Source: JBFMFH01 sp040752275 (GTDB lineage: Bacteria > Acidobacteriota > Vicinamibacteria > Vicinamibacterales > JAKQTR01). From it: DNA of 26,755 bases. The stretch is taken from contig JBFMFH010000013.1 in the NCBI GenBank assembly GCA_040752275.1, positions 1 to 26,755 on the forward strand, given 5' to 3'. Position 1 is the first letter of the stretch. Every line of letters begins with the position of its first letter. Shown piece by piece: positions 1 through 8,768 of this stretch. The notes beneath the pieces are model-generated. The model saw only the letters and a list, made by a program, of their open reading frames with translations. It made no database searches and had not been told where the DNA came from. Made by a program: the position numbers and the translations under genes.

Positions 1-2
1 CG

Positions 3-71
3 TCGGGCCTCCTGGACGAGGCCATCAAGGTCCCGTGGTGGAAGAACCGGACGCTACGCTTCGTTCACTAA
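3..71 (+). CDS. Possible 3' end of an unidentified gene (partial)
   Basis: The frame starting at base 3 reads 22 codons without interruption to a TAA at 69-71. The peptide is rich in charged and aromatic residues and ends in KVPWWKNRTLRFVH, which looks like a real protein C-terminus and not a high-GC shadow. The stop lies 56 bases before the convergent permease stop at 128. The fragment is too short to assign a family, and it could be chance. Confidence 0.35.
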   Translation, partial: SGLLDEAIKVPWWKNRTLRFVH

Positions 72-72
72 T

Positions 73-90
73 CGCCGCCCACCAGCGGCG
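73..90. terminator. Weak hairpin between convergent gene ends
   Basis: CGCCGC at 73-78 and GCGGCG at 85-90 are perfect inverted repeats with a 6-base loop. They sit just after the TAA at 69-71 and before the convergent permease stop. There is no T-tract on either strand, so an intrinsic terminator role is only suggested by position. Confidence 0.25.
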
Positions 91-127
91 CCGTGTTAAC
101 CGATCGGTGTCCCGTGGAAATCCAGGC

Positions 128-2596
128 CTAGCCTTCTCTCAGGACCCGCGCCGGGTCGATTCGCGACGCTCGTCGCGCTGGAAGCCACCCAGCCAGGGCG
201 CCCACCGCCAGCAGCACGGCGGCAGCGCCACCCAGGGTGATCGGGTCGCGCGGCTCCAGGCCGAAGAGCAGGCTGCGCGCGAAGCGGGTGGCCCAGACGC
301 TGGCGAGCCCGCCAACCACGACCCCCGAGAGAACCAGGAACGCGACCCTCCGCAGGACCATGCCGATCACCCCGGCGGGGTCGGCTCCGAGGGCCATGCG
401 AATGCCGATCTCGGTGCGCTGGCGGCTGACGGCGTACGACGTCATGCCGTACAGACCGATCCCGGCCAGCAGCAGGGCCAGCGCGCCGAAGAACCCGGAG
501 AGGATGGCCACGAGGCGTTCCTGCGTCAGCGCGGCGCTCACCTGATCCGACAGCGGGCGGACCGTGAGCGACAGGTTCCGGTCCACGCCGAGAATGGCCT
601 CGACCACGCTGCGGGCGAGCTCGGCCGGCCGGCCGCCCGCCGCGCGGACGCTCAGGCTCGCGTACGACCCTGCAGATGCGCCCTCGGTGTCGATCTGCGC
701 CAGCGGCAAGTACAGCGTCGGGGGCACAGGCTCGCGCAACGATCGATACACCGCGTCGCGGGCGAGGCCAACGATCCCGATTTGGAGCGGCGGCCGGCCC
801 AATCGGCCCTCCTGTGTCACCGTGTGCCCGAGCGGGCTCTTCTCGCCCAGGAACTTCCGAGCGAAGGTCTCGTTGACGATGCCGACCGGCGGCGCACCTG
901 AGCGATCGCCGGCCGCGAAATCCCGTCCGGCCAGAATCGCCGTGCCGTACGTGGCGAACCAGTCTGGCGTGACGTAGTTGACGTGGGTGCCCCGTTCCTT
1001 CTCCGGGAGCGGGAGCCCGCCCGGCACCTCGACACGGTACTGCCAGGTCGACCCGCTCACGGGCGTTACGACCGACACCGCACCATGCCCCACGCCAGGT
1101 ATCGCGGCCGCCGCGTCCCTGACACGCGCGAACAGGCTCGGCCGCTGCTCGACGGGGCTGCCGCTGCGCTGTGCGTTGATGCCCACGATCAGCACCCGAT
1201 CCCGATCGAACCCGAGATCCAGATTCGCGAGGCCGACGAACGTGCGCACGAACAGACCGGCTGCCACCACGAGCACCAGCGAGAGCGCGACCTGGGCGAC
1301 AACCAGGCCGTGCCCCAGCCCGACACGCCGGCCGGCCGCCACGCCCCGTGCGTGGTCCTTCAGGGCGTCATTGGGTTCGACCCGCGAGGCGCGCAACGCG
1401 GGCACGGTGCCGAACAGGACCGCGGTGAACACCGCCACCGCCGCCGTGAAGCCGAGCACCGGCCAGTCGAGCGACAGGTCAAGAAACACGGTGCTGGCCG
1501 TCGTCGAGAGCTGCCGGACCAGGAGGGCACTGCCCCACCTGGCGAACAGCAGGCCCAGGCCCGCCCCGATGGCCGCGAGGACGACGCTTTCGGTCAGCAT
1601 CTGGCGGGCCAGCCGCCACCCGGACGCGCCGAGCGCCAGCCGGACGCTGAGTTCGTGGCGGCGCGCCGTGGCCCGCGCGAGTTGCAGGTTCGCGATGTTG
1701 GCGCAGGCGACGAGCAGCACGAGCGCCACGAGGATCATGAGGGCGACCAGCGGCTCCCGGTACCGCCGGCGCAGGAGCGATGTCCCGTTGAACGCCGGCT
1801 CGAAGGTGAGCCCTTCCTGCAGGTAGTTCTGCAGCTCGTTCTGGCGCCAGCGGGTCGGCAGCGTCGCCTCGCGAATCTGCGGCTGGAGGCCGCGCAGCGC
1901 CCCGGTCGCCCCTTCCACGGTCTGGCCGGGCTTCAGCCGCGCCATAATGTCCAGCCACCACCAGGACCGCTCGTCGAGCGCGCTGCGATCCGGACGGACG
2001 AGCGGCTCGACGCCGATCGGCACGACGACATCGAACGCACGGCCGACATCAGGGCCGAAGAACTCAGGGCCCGTCACCCCGACGACCGTGAACGCGACGC
2101 GGTCCAGCATGAGCGGCCGCCCCACGACGTCTGCCGCGCCGCCATAGTGGCGCTGCCAGAACGCGTAGCTGACCACGGCGACCGGTCCATCCGCTCCGCC
2201 GCCGCGCCGGTCGTCGGCCGGCGTCAGGGTGCGGCCGAGGATGGCCGGAGCGCCCAGTACGTCGAAGAATTCCCCGCTCGCCCAGATGCCGTTGACATAG
2301 CTGGTCTCGCCCCCGGCGGCCAGGTCGAAGCGCGCGTTCGACCAGGCACAGGCGCCGCCTGCGATCTGGGACTGGCGCTCCCGGATCTGTTCCCAGATCG
2401 GGTTCGTCCAGGATCCGTCCTTGAGCACCACGAGGCGCTGCGGCTCCCGCACAGGGAGAGCTCGCAGAATCAGGCTGTCGATCAGGGAGAAGATCGCCGT
2501 ATTGGCGCCGATGCCGAGCGCGAGCGACAGAATCGCCACGGCCGACACAACCGGGGAAGCACGCAGGGCTCGCAGCGCGTCACGCAGGTCGGACAT
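128..2596 (-). CDS. Orphan ABC transporter permease, MacB/FtsX type (ADOP-like)
   Basis: 822-residue inner-membrane protein. The N-terminus carries a transmembrane helix with the family hallmark LALGIGANTAIFSLIDSLIL (about residues 24-43), followed by a MacB-type periplasmic core domain. An FtsX helix bundle follows (around 280-420). A second periplasmic domain and a second FtsX bundle containing RQRTEIGIRMALGA lie near the end, and the protein closes with PARRASRIDPARVLREG. This duplicated layout of about 800 residues matches the acidobacterial 'duplicated orphan permease' family. No ATPase gene lies beside it, so its energizing partner and substrate are unknown. The start is supported by GGAGGG directly upstream of the ATG. 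It lies 129 bases downstream of the pilin-like gene on the same strand and could be read through from it. Confidence 0.93.
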   Translation of the reverse strand: MSDLRDALRALRASPVVSAVAILSLALGIGANTAIFSLIDSLILRALPVREPQRLVVLKDGSWTNPIWEQIRERQSQIAGGACAWSNARFDLAAGGETSYVNGIWASGEFFDVLGAPAILGRTLTPADDRRGGGADGPVAVVSYAFWQRHYGGAADVVGRPLMLDRVAFTVVGVTGPEFFGPDVGRAFDVVVPIGVEPLVRPDRSALDERSWWWLDIMARLKPGQTVEGATGALRGLQPQIREATLPTRWRQNELQNYLQEGLTFEPAFNGTSLLRRRYREPLVALMILVALVLLVACANIANLQLARATARRHELSVRLALGASGWRLARQMLTESVVLAAIGAGLGLLFARWGSALLVRQLSTTASTVFLDLSLDWPVLGFTAAVAVFTAVLFGTVPALRASRVEPNDALKDHARGVAAGRRVGLGHGLVVAQVALSLVLVVAAGLFVRTFVGLANLDLGFDRDRVLIVGINAQRSGSPVEQRPSLFARVRDAAAAIPGVGHGAVSVVTPVSGSTWQYRVEVPGGLPLPEKERGTHVNYVTPDWFATYGTAILAGRDFAAGDRSGAPPVGIVNETFARKFLGEKSPLGHTVTQEGRLGRPPLQIGIVGLARDAVYRSLREPVPPTLYLPLAQIDTEGASAGSYASLSVRAAGGRPAELARSVVEAILGVDRNLSLTVRPLSDQVSAALTQERLVAILSGFFGALALLLAGIGLYGMTSYAVSRQRTEIGIRMALGADPAGVIGMVLRRVAFLVLSGVVVGGLASVWATRFARSLLFGLEPRDPITLGGAAAVLLAVGALAGWLPARRASRIDPARVLREG

Positions 2597-2725
2597 GATC
2601 CCTCCGGAGCGATCGATGCGTTAGACGAGGCCGCGAGCGGACTGGTTGGCAGGGAGAGAACCGAACGACAGGGCGTCAGTCGACGGGCGACAGCGACGGG
2701 ACGGAGGGGAGCGGGGCGCCCTCGC

Positions 2726-3253
2726 TCATTGAATCGGCGTTGCGCCCGCCGGAGCCGTCGTGTCGGTCATCGCCAGTGCGGCCTGTTGCACGGCCTGGAA
2801 GATCGTGGAGGTGGTGTTGGTGCCGAACGCGCGAGTGCCGCCGCCGGCCGTCGGGGTGGCCGTAGCGTTGTAGCCCTGGACCACCGCCCCGGCAGCGAGA
2901 CCGTTGCACGATGCCGGCCCAGACGCCGCCACTCCCGTCGAACTGCCCATCGTCACCGAGTAGCCGCTCTTGACGACCGTGTCTCCGGTGCTCAGGTCAG
3001 GGCTGATGAACGCGGTGCCGCCCGCCGGAGGAGTCCCGAGGTTGCTGAGCGACGGCGAATAGAAGCCGTTGCCGCAGCTGGCGGCGTAGATCGACTGGGC
3101 GCTGTTGATGGCACGCAGCGATCCCATGGCCGACGCCTCGTTGCCCGACTGCCGGGCACGGAGCAGGCCCGGAACGGCGATGGCCGCGATGATGCCGATG
3201 ATCGCCACGACGATCAGGAGTTCGATCAGCGTGAAACCTTCGTTCTTCTTCAT
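2726..3253 (-). CDS. Type IV pilin-like (prepilin-type N-methylation) protein
   Basis: 175 residues. The start was set at the ATG giving MKKNEG|FTLIEL, a classic class III prepilin signal: a short basic leader, Gly at -1, Phe at +1 and Glu at +5 of the mature protein, then a hydrophobic helix (about residues 7-30). Prepilin peptidase should cut after Gly6. The globular part is rich in Gly, Ser, Thr and Ala and has two cysteines (C60, C116), likely a disulfide. It resembles major-pilin or pseudopilin PilA/PulG-like proteins of acidobacteria. Whether it builds a pilus or belongs to a secretion apparatus cannot be told, because no pil or gsp genes are present in the window. The same frame is open far upstream through the divergent gene, but that extension is antisense shadow. 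Confidence 0.9.
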   Translation of the reverse strand: MKKNEGFTLIELLIVVAIIGIIAAIAVPGLLRARQSGNEASAMGSLRAINSAQSIYAASCGNGFYSPSLSNLGTPPAGGTAFISPDLSTGDTVVKSGYSVTMGSSTGVAASGPASCNGLAAGAVVQGYNATATPTAGGGTRAFGTNTTSTIFQAVQQAALAMTDTTAPAGATPIQ

Positions 3254-3269
3254 GATTCTGCTCTCGTCG

Positions 3270-3275
3270 ATTCTA
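3270..3275 (-). promoter_or_regulatory. Candidate extended -10 of the pilin-like gene
   Basis: On the minus strand the sequence reads TGGTAGAAT, an extended -10 (TGn plus TAGAAT), placing a start site roughly 10 bases upstream of the pilin ATG at 3253. No good -35 is visible, and no sigma-54 type GG/GC pair was found, although pilin genes often use sigma-54. Confidence 0.35.
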
Positions 3276-3350
3276 CCACTGTCTGTGTGGTTCCCCGGCT
3301 CAGGTCCGGAGAAGTCTCTCGTGTCCCGAAACGAGGCACCGCCAATCGCG

Positions 3351-3356
3351 TATACT
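3351..3356 (+). promoter_or_regulatory. Candidate -10 of the DUF5916-type gene
   Basis: TATACT lies 30 bases upstream of the ATG at 3386, leaving a short leader containing the Shine-Dalgarno GGGAGGA (3370-3376). It is the most AT-rich hexamer in the 132-base divergent spacer. No clear TTGACA-like -35 is present at 16-18 bases. Confidence 0.45.
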
Positions 3357-3385
3357 TCCACCGCCCCGTGGGAGGACGTCTGATC

Positions 3386-5449
3386 ATGCCGTCCCGGAAC
3401 GCACTCGTCGCTCTGGTCGCACACCTGCTCGCCGGCGCGTTCGCCGGTCTCGCCGCCGCGTCCGCCGCACATGCCCAGACGGCTCCGGTGCGGCCGGCCT
3501 TCGTCCTGACCGCGGTGAGGGCCGAAGAGCCGCCCGACATCGACGGCATCGTCGAGGACGATGAGTGGGCCGGGGCCGCGCGCATAGACGTGTTCGTCCA
3601 GTTCGAGCCCCGCCGGGGCGAGCCCGCAACCCGTCCGACCGAGGCCCTCGTTCTCTATGACGCGGGACACCTCTACGTGGCTTTCCGATGCAGGGACGAC
3701 GAGCCGCTCACCGCACGCCGGACGACCCGCGACGGGGGCCTGTTGTCCGATGACGCGGTCGCTCTTCTGATCGACACCTTCCACGATCGGCAGACGGGGT
3801 ACTTCTTCATCACGAACCCGCTCGGCACCCAGGAGGACGGGCGCCTGTCGGACGACGGCCGGCAGAGCGACACGGCATGGGACGCGGCCTGGCAGTCGGC
3901 CGCCGCGCGAACCGAGGACGGCTGGTCGGGCGAGTTCGCCATCCCCTTCACGTCGATCAAGTACGCATCGGGCAACAACGTCACGTGGGGTATCAACCTG
4001 GCGCGGACGCGCCGCCGGACCCTCGAGTTCGACACGTGGTCGTTCCCTCTCGACGACACCGGCCGTGTCTCCCAGGCCGGCCAACTCGTCGGCCTCGAGA
4101 TCGAGCCACCCGCCAGGCGCATCCAGGTCATCCCGTACGGCCTCGGACGGGCGCAACGGAGCGAGGCGGGGGACGTCCAGGCGGGCGTTGACGTCCGGTA
4201 CAACCTGACGACAACGACGGCCATCTACGGAACACTGAACCCGGACTTCGCGACCATCGAGGCCGATGTGGAAGAAGTCAACCTCACACGCTTCGAGGTG
4301 TCGCTGCGCGAGAAGCGCCAGTTCTTCCTCGAAGGGAATGAACTCTACGGCCAGCGCATCCGCACCTTCTACTCGCGCCGGATCGAAGACATCCTCGCGG
4401 GCGGCAAAGTCCTGGGCAAGCAGGGTCCTTGGACTACGGCGTTCCTGACGACACAGACCGATCCGATCGCGGATGACGGCAGGGCGAATTTCACCGTCGG
4501 GCGATTGCAGCGCGATGTGTTTGGCCGTTCATCGGTGGCGGTGATGTTCGACAACCGCGGACGGGACGGACAGAACAACGGATCGCTCTCGCTGGACACC
4601 AACCTGTTCTTCACCCGCACATGGGGCATGACCGCGCAGGTCGTACAGAGCTGGGGCGGCTACGGCCGCGGGGGCGCGGCCTTCTTCGTCCGTCCCTCGT
4701 ACGACTCGTCCACCGGTCACTTCCACGTCCGGTACACGCACCTCGGCGATCGGCTCCGCGACAATCTCAACGTGATCGGACGCATTCCGGACGACGACCG
4801 GCGGGAGCTGGACTCAGCCGTCAACAAGACGATCTGGGTGAAGGGCGGCCCATTCGAACAGATCCAGTACGACTCGAACTACAACGTGTACTGGAGCCAG
4901 ACCGGCGTGCTCCGGAGCTGGCAGATCGATCAGTCGTTGGAGGTCGAGTTTCGCAACCGCATGAGCGCCGAGGTCAGCGTGACGGAGGAGTTCAAACGAT
5001 TCGAGAAGGACTTCCGGAATCGCCAGATCGGGCTGCAGTTCGGCTACAACACGCGCGAGTACCAGTCGGTCAGCGCTGGCGTGGAGTTCGGCCGCAACTT
5101 CGACGCCGATTTCCAACTGTGGGAGGTGTCCGCCCGCCACAAGCTCACGGAGCAACTCTCCACCGAGTACTCACTCGAACGCCTGGTGCTTCGTCCCGAC
5201 CCCGAAGGCGAGAGCACGTGGATCCACGTCGTTCGCGCCAACCAGTTCTTCACGAAGGACCTGTTCCTCCGCGTCCTGTTCCAGACCAACACCGCCATCG
5301 ACCGGCAGAACCTCCAGGCGATCTTCGTGTGGCGGTACCTTCCGCCTTTCGGCACGATACAGCTTGCGTACCAGCGCGGCACCGCCGGCTTCGGGGAGCG
5401 CTCGGACCAGGGCCACACGCTGTTCGTGAAGGCCACGGCGGTGTTCTAG
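3386..5449 (+). CDS. Secreted CBM9-like / DUF5916 outer-membrane protein
   Basis: 687 residues. A Sec signal peptide ends near ASAAHA|Q (about residue 30). A carbohydrate-binding-family-9-like beta domain follows (about 45-210, starting PPDIDGIVEDDEWAGA and containing DAVALLIDTFHD and YFFITNPLGTQEDG). The rest is a DUF5916-type region (about 235-687) rich in alternating aromatic and polar strands, including IYGTLNPDFATIEADVEEVNLTRFE and REKRQFFLEGNELY. The protein ends in Phe (KATAVF), the usual terminal signal of outer-membrane beta-barrels. A barrel with a periplasmic or surface glycan-binding domain is likely, but its ligand is unknown. The start is fixed by GGGAGGA nine bases upstream and by the signal peptide; the frame is open 801 codons further upstream only as antisense of the permease and pilin. 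Confidence 0.88.
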   Translation: MPSRNALVALVAHLLAGAFAGLAAASAAHAQTAPVRPAFVLTAVRAEEPPDIDGIVEDDEWAGAARIDVFVQFEPRRGEPATRPTEALVLYDAGHLYVAFRCRDDEPLTARRTTRDGGLLSDDAVALLIDTFHDRQTGYFFITNPLGTQEDGRLSDDGRQSDTAWDAAWQSAAARTEDGWSGEFAIPFTSIKYASGNNVTWGINLARTRRRTLEFDTWSFPLDDTGRVSQAGQLVGLEIEPPARRIQVIPYGLGRAQRSEAGDVQAGVDVRYNLTTTTAIYGTLNPDFATIEADVEEVNLTRFEVSLREKRQFFLEGNELYGQRIRTFYSRRIEDILAGGKVLGKQGPWTTAFLTTQTDPIADDGRANFTVGRLQRDVFGRSSVAVMFDNRGRDGQNNGSLSLDTNLFFTRTWGMTAQVVQSWGGYGRGGAAFFVRPSYDSSTGHFHVRYTHLGDRLRDNLNVIGRIPDDDRRELDSAVNKTIWVKGGPFEQIQYDSNYNVYWSQTGVLRSWQIDQSLEVEFRNRMSAEVSVTEEFKRFEKDFRNRQIGLQFGYNTREYQSVSAGVEFGRNFDADFQLWEVSARHKLTEQLSTEYSLERLVLRPDPEGESTWIHVVRANQFFTKDLFLRVLFQTNTAIDRQNLQAIFVWRYLPPFGTIQLAYQRGTAGFGERSDQGHTLFVKATAVF

Positions 5450-5450
5450 C

Positions 5451-5476
5451 GAGGCTCCGCCTCAGACCGCCGAGGC
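5451..5476. terminator. Possible bidirectional terminator, alternative hairpins
   Basis: The 40-base gap between two convergent genes contains GAGGC (5451-5455), GCCTC (5459-5463) and GAGGC (5472-5476). The middle arm can pair with either neighbour, giving two mutually exclusive 5-bp hairpins. No U-tract follows, so this is only a weak terminator candidate. Confidence 0.3.
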
Positions 5477-5489
5477 GTGTGGGGGTGGC

Positions 5490-7019
5490 TTAGAGCCGGC
5501 CTGCCTTCAGCCGGCTGTGCCCCATCCCGTACAGGAGGTAGACCCCGATGCCCAGGCCGAGCCACACGGCGAATCGGACCCAGGTGACCCAGGGCAGCTG
5601 GAACATGAGGTACAGGCACATGACGGCGGCGAGCCCTGGAACGATGGGCACGAGGGGCGTGCGGAACGGTCTCGGACGATCGGGATGAGTGCGGCGCAAG
5701 ACGATGACCCCGATGGCCACGAGGACGAAGGCAAAGAGCGTTCCGATGTTGGTGAGTTCGACCACCTCGTTGATGTTCATGAAGGTGGCGAAGATGGCCA
5801 CGACCGCGCCGGTCAGCATCGTCGTGATGTGAGGCGTGCGGAACGTCGGGTGCACCTTCGCAGCCCAGGGCGGGAGCAGCCCGTCACGCGCCATCGAGAA
5901 GAAGATGCGGGGCTGCCCCAGCTGGAAGACGATCAGCACCGACGTCGTGGCGAAGACGGCGCCCAGTGAGATGATGCCGGCCACCCAGTGCATGCCCAGC
6001 GCCGAGAAGGCCGTCGCGAGGGGCTCGGCCGTCCCGAGCTCGGTCCACGCGAGCATGCCGGTCAGGACCGCGGCCGTCAGGATGTAGATGATCGTGCAGA
6101 CGATCAAACTTGCGATCATCGCGATCGGCATGTCGCGCTGCGGATTGCGCGTCTCCTCCGCCGCCGTCGAGACCGCATCGAACCCGATGTAGGCGAAGAA
6201 GATGATTGCGGCCGCGCTCGAAATTCCCCTGAAGCCGTTCGGTGCGAAGGGCGTCCAGTTCTCCGGCCTCACGTAGAAGGCACCGACGATGATGAAGAAG
6301 CCGATGATGCCCAGCTTGAGGGCCACCATCGACGAGTTGAGCCACGCGCTCTCGCGGATGCCGCGGACCAGCACCCACGTGATGAGGGCGACGATCAGGA
6401 ACGCCGGGAGGTCGAGGACGACCGGCATCCCCGCCACGCGCGGCGCCAGGTTGAAGGCCTCGGCCGAGTGGAGCACCGTGGCGCTCAGCCCGCTCGTGTC
6501 GCCGCCGGCTGCCAGCACGTCGCGCGCGGCCTGCGCCGCCGACCGATAGTCGGTGCCGAGCCAGGCGGGAATGCCGAGGCCGAGGCCGCCCATCAGTTCC
6601 TGGAAGTAGCCCGACCATGACACGGCCACGGCGACGTTCCCGATCGCGTACTCGAGGATGAGATCCCAGCCGATGATCCATGCGACCAGTTCCCCCAAGG
6701 TCGCGTACGCGTAGGTGTAGGCCGATCCCGACACCGGTACCATCGCGGCGAACTCCGCGTAGCAGAGCGCCGCGAACCCGCACGCCACCGCCGTGAGCAC
6801 GAACGACAGCATCACGGCCGGTCCTGCGCCCAGGTGCTCGGATCCGCCCGCCGCAGCCGATCCCACCGCCGAGAAGATGCCGGCGCCGATGATCGCGCCG
6901 ATGCCGAGCGCCGTCAGTTGGACGGGCCCGAGCGTGCGTTTGAGCTGGTGGGAGGGTTCCTGTGTTTCGCCGACGAGCGTATCGAGCGACTTTGTGGCCA
7001 GCCACTGCATGATTGCCAT
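5490..7019 (-). CDS. APC-family amino-acid permease (CAT-like)
   Basis: 509-residue polytopic inner-membrane transporter with about 12 hydrophobic segments. The first helix contains the APC substrate-binding signature GIGAIIGAGIFSAVG (about residues 39-53). FAYIGFDAVSTAAEETRNPQRDMP (about 275-300) is the typical TM6 and following loop of the cationic amino-acid transporter/YfnA branch. It should import amino acids in symport or exchange; substrate specificity cannot be read from the sequence. AAGGAA lies about nine bases upstream of the chosen ATG. The gene starts 24 bases after the stop of the propeller gene upstream, so the two are probably co-transcribed. Confidence 0.92.
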   Translation of the reverse strand: MAIMQWLATKSLDTLVGETQEPSHQLKRTLGPVQLTALGIGAIIGAGIFSAVGSAAAGGSEHLGAGPAVMLSFVLTAVACGFAALCYAEFAAMVPVSGSAYTYAYATLGELVAWIIGWDLILEYAIGNVAVAVSWSGYFQELMGGLGLGIPAWLGTDYRSAAQAARDVLAAGGDTSGLSATVLHSAEAFNLAPRVAGMPVVLDLPAFLIVALITWVLVRGIRESAWLNSSMVALKLGIIGFFIIVGAFYVRPENWTPFAPNGFRGISSAAAIIFFAYIGFDAVSTAAEETRNPQRDMPIAMIASLIVCTIIYILTAAVLTGMLAWTELGTAEPLATAFSALGMHWVAGIISLGAVFATTSVLIVFQLGQPRIFFSMARDGLLPPWAAKVHPTFRTPHITTMLTGAVVAIFATFMNINEVVELTNIGTLFAFVLVAIGVIVLRRTHPDRPRPFRTPLVPIVPGLAAVMCLYLMFQLPWVTWVRFAVWLGLGIGVYLLYGMGHSRLKAGRL

Positions 7020-7043
7020 GCGTCTGGTTCCTTGGAAGCGGGA

Positions 7044-8048
7044 CTAGACCGTGTGCGGTTTGAGCGGAACGTCGAGTCGGTATGCGGTGTCGTTGGACGA
7101 TACCACCAGCCCGCCGCGCGGGTCCAGCGCCACGCCGACCAGCGCGGGAGCTGCCAGCACCATAACGCGTTTCTGGCCGTCCCGCACGCGGTACAGTCCC
7201 GCACAGCCGGCCGCCGCGTCGACCACGTAGAGATCGCCGTCGTCCGAGACGGCGAGCCCCTGGGGCCGGCCGAACTCCGACGACATGGCGGTGGCGTGGC
7301 CCCGAACGATGCGATAGACCCGATCATACGTGCCGAAGGTGGGCGCGGTCACGTAGAGCGCGTCCTCGGGCCCGATCGCCAGGTGGTAGGCGGCCATGCT
7401 CGGCGGCAGCGAGACATACGGCACCACGCGCCCCGTGACGCCCGCGCGGAACACCGTGCCGCTCCGATCGCCCACATACATCGTGCCGTCGCTGCCGAAC
7501 GCAATTCCGAACGCCACACCGAGGTCGGAGGCGACCGTCTCGAGCGTGCGCTCGGGCGTCACCCGGTAGACCGCTCCGTCGAAACGACTCGACACGTGAA
7601 GCACCCCCAGCGCATCGAAGGCCAGCGACGTCGCGTTGACGAGGCCCGAGAGGTACGGTTCTCGCTCTGCGCCAGGCGGTACCCTGAACACCGAGATGGG
7701 CACTTCCTGCCCGCGGGTGCCGCTCATGGTCAGGAACACCGAGCCGTCGGGACCAATCGCGGGGTTGTCGACCTGGTGGATCTCACTCGCGATGACACCA
7801 CCGGCTTGCACCTCCACGCTGTCGCTGCAGCCGTCCACTGTCACACTGTGACGCCCGGGAGCCAGACGGTCTGGAACGAGCAGCCCGATGCGCGTCGAGG
7901 AGGCCATCACCACCCGCGCGGGCTCGCCGTCGATGCTGACCCGGGGCATCTCCACGCCGGCCGGGCGTAAACCTGTGCCGTGGAGCGTGACACGAGCGCC
8001 GGGAAGGACCCAGGCGGGTTCGATCGTCAGCAGACGGGCGCCGGACAC
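7044..8048 (-). CDS. IPT/TIG plus NHL/SMP-30-like beta-propeller protein
   Basis: About 334 residues from a GTG start. The first 90 residues look like an IPT/TIG immunoglobulin-like domain (IEPAWVLPGARVTLHGTGL). The remainder has repeated propeller-blade motifs such as NPAIGPDGSVFLT, SLAFDALGVLHVS, GIAFGSDGTMYVGD, HLAIGPEDALYVT and GLAVSDDGDLYVVD, as in NHL or gluconolactonase-like proteins. Such genes are often labelled 'gluconolaconase' in acidobacteria, but no lactonase active site can be confirmed. No signal peptide is seen. The frame stays open to 8240 inside the HNH gene; the GTG at 8048 was chosen because the conserved domain begins right after it. There is no clear Shine-Dalgarno, and a TACACT hexamer sits just upstream, so a leaderless mRNA is possible. 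Confidence 0.75.
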   Translation of the reverse strand: MSGARLLTIEPAWVLPGARVTLHGTGLRPAGVEMPRVSIDGEPARVVMASSTRIGLLVPDRLAPGRHSVTVDGCSDSVEVQAGGVIASEIHQVDNPAIGPDGSVFLTMSGTRGQEVPISVFRVPPGAEREPYLSGLVNATSLAFDALGVLHVSSRFDGAVYRVTPERTLETVASDLGVAFGIAFGSDGTMYVGDRSGTVFRAGVTGRVVPYVSLPPSMAAYHLAIGPEDALYVTAPTFGTYDRVYRIVRGHATAMSSEFGRPQGLAVSDDGDLYVVDAAAGCAGLYRVRDGQKRVMVLAAPALVGVALDPRGGLVVSSNDTAYRLDVPLKPHTV

Positions 8049-8085
8049 CTGTGTAGTGTACGCGAAAAGGGGTTCCGCGCCCCGC

Positions 8086-8619
8086 CTACTCCTCGTCGAG
8101 TTCGACGTTCCAATAGAGGTAGTCGCGCCAGCTCTCCGGAGCGCGCCGCAGGCCGATGGTGATGCGCAGCGCCGGAACCTTCTCGGGGCGCCTCGGCACG
8201 CGAACCAGGCGCATGCCCGCCTCGCCCGGCGTGCGTCCACCCTTCTCGCGGTTGCACGCGATACAGCACGTGACGATGTTCTCCCAGTCCTTGCGCCCGC
8301 CCCGGGAGACCGGAACCACGTGATCGAAGGTCAGCTCGGAGGTCGGCTGCCGTTCACCACAGTACTGGCAGGTGTGATCGTCGCGAGCGTAGATGTTCGC
8401 GCGAGAGAAGGGCACGTAGTCGAAACGCTGGCGGATGCGGACGTAGCGCAGCAGCCGGATGACGGACGGGAGTTTGAACGTCAGGGTGACGCTGCGAATC
8501 TCGCGGTCGTAGACCGAGATGACCTCGACCTTGCCCTGGCACCACAGCGTGACGGCCTTCTTCCAGTCGACGACCTTCAGGGGCTCGAACGAGGCATTCA
8601 GAAGGAGCGTCTGCTCCAT
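8086..8619 (-). CDS. HNH endonuclease (McrA/COG1403 type)
   Basis: 177 residues. The N-terminal half (MEQTLLLNASFEPLKVV...) is the conserved lead-in of a widespread family of small stand-alone HNH proteins. The HNH core is complete: CQYCG zinc pair, LTFDHVVPVSRGG with the catalytic Asp-His, WENIVTCC, and CNREKGGRTP with the second cysteine pair and the Asn. It should be a metal-dependent DNA-nicking or cleaving enzyme of unknown cellular role. The ATG at 8619 was preferred over an upstream TTG at 8655 because the family motif begins there and the TTG is part of a -35-like box. It ends 37 bases before the propeller gene. Confidence 0.9.
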   Translation of the reverse strand: MEQTLLLNASFEPLKVVDWKKAVTLWCQGKVEVISVYDREIRSVTLTFKLPSVIRLLRYVRIRQRFDYVPFSRANIYARDDHTCQYCGERQPTSELTFDHVVPVSRGGRKDWENIVTCCIACNREKGGRTPGEAGMRLVRVPRRPEKVPALRITIGLRRAPESWRDYLYWNVELDEE

Positions 8620-8625
8620 GGCCGG

Positions 8626-8655
8626 ATTCTGGCAGGAAGCCGAGCGGTGTGTCAA
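8626..8655 (-). promoter_or_regulatory. Candidate sigma70-type promoter of the HNH gene
   Basis: On the minus strand a perfect TTGACA (8650-8655) is followed after 18 bases by CAGAAT (8626-8631), a 4/6 match to TATAAT. The predicted start site falls at or next to the ATG at 8619, and no Shine-Dalgarno is visible there, so the mRNA may be leaderless. Confidence 0.5.
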
Positions 8656-8768
8656 GACAGGGCAGAATGCCCTAACGCATTCGAGGACAGCAGTTTACGC
8701 TTGTGTCACGCATCCGCCTGGATGACCGCGGGTTGAAGCGCGTCCCGCCGTCGGCCGATAGGCGGATC

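Noticed and set aside
983..3385. 801 codons of open frame on the + strand in front of the DUF5916-type gene
   Set aside because: The stretch is antisense to the permease and pilin genes, with Arg/His/Pro/Gly-rich shadow composition. The signal peptide and Shine-Dalgarno fix the real start at 3386.
3254..4156. 300-codon upstream extension of the pilin-like frame
   Set aside because: It is antisense to the DUF5916-type gene and would bury the prepilin leader MKKNEG, which must be N-terminal.
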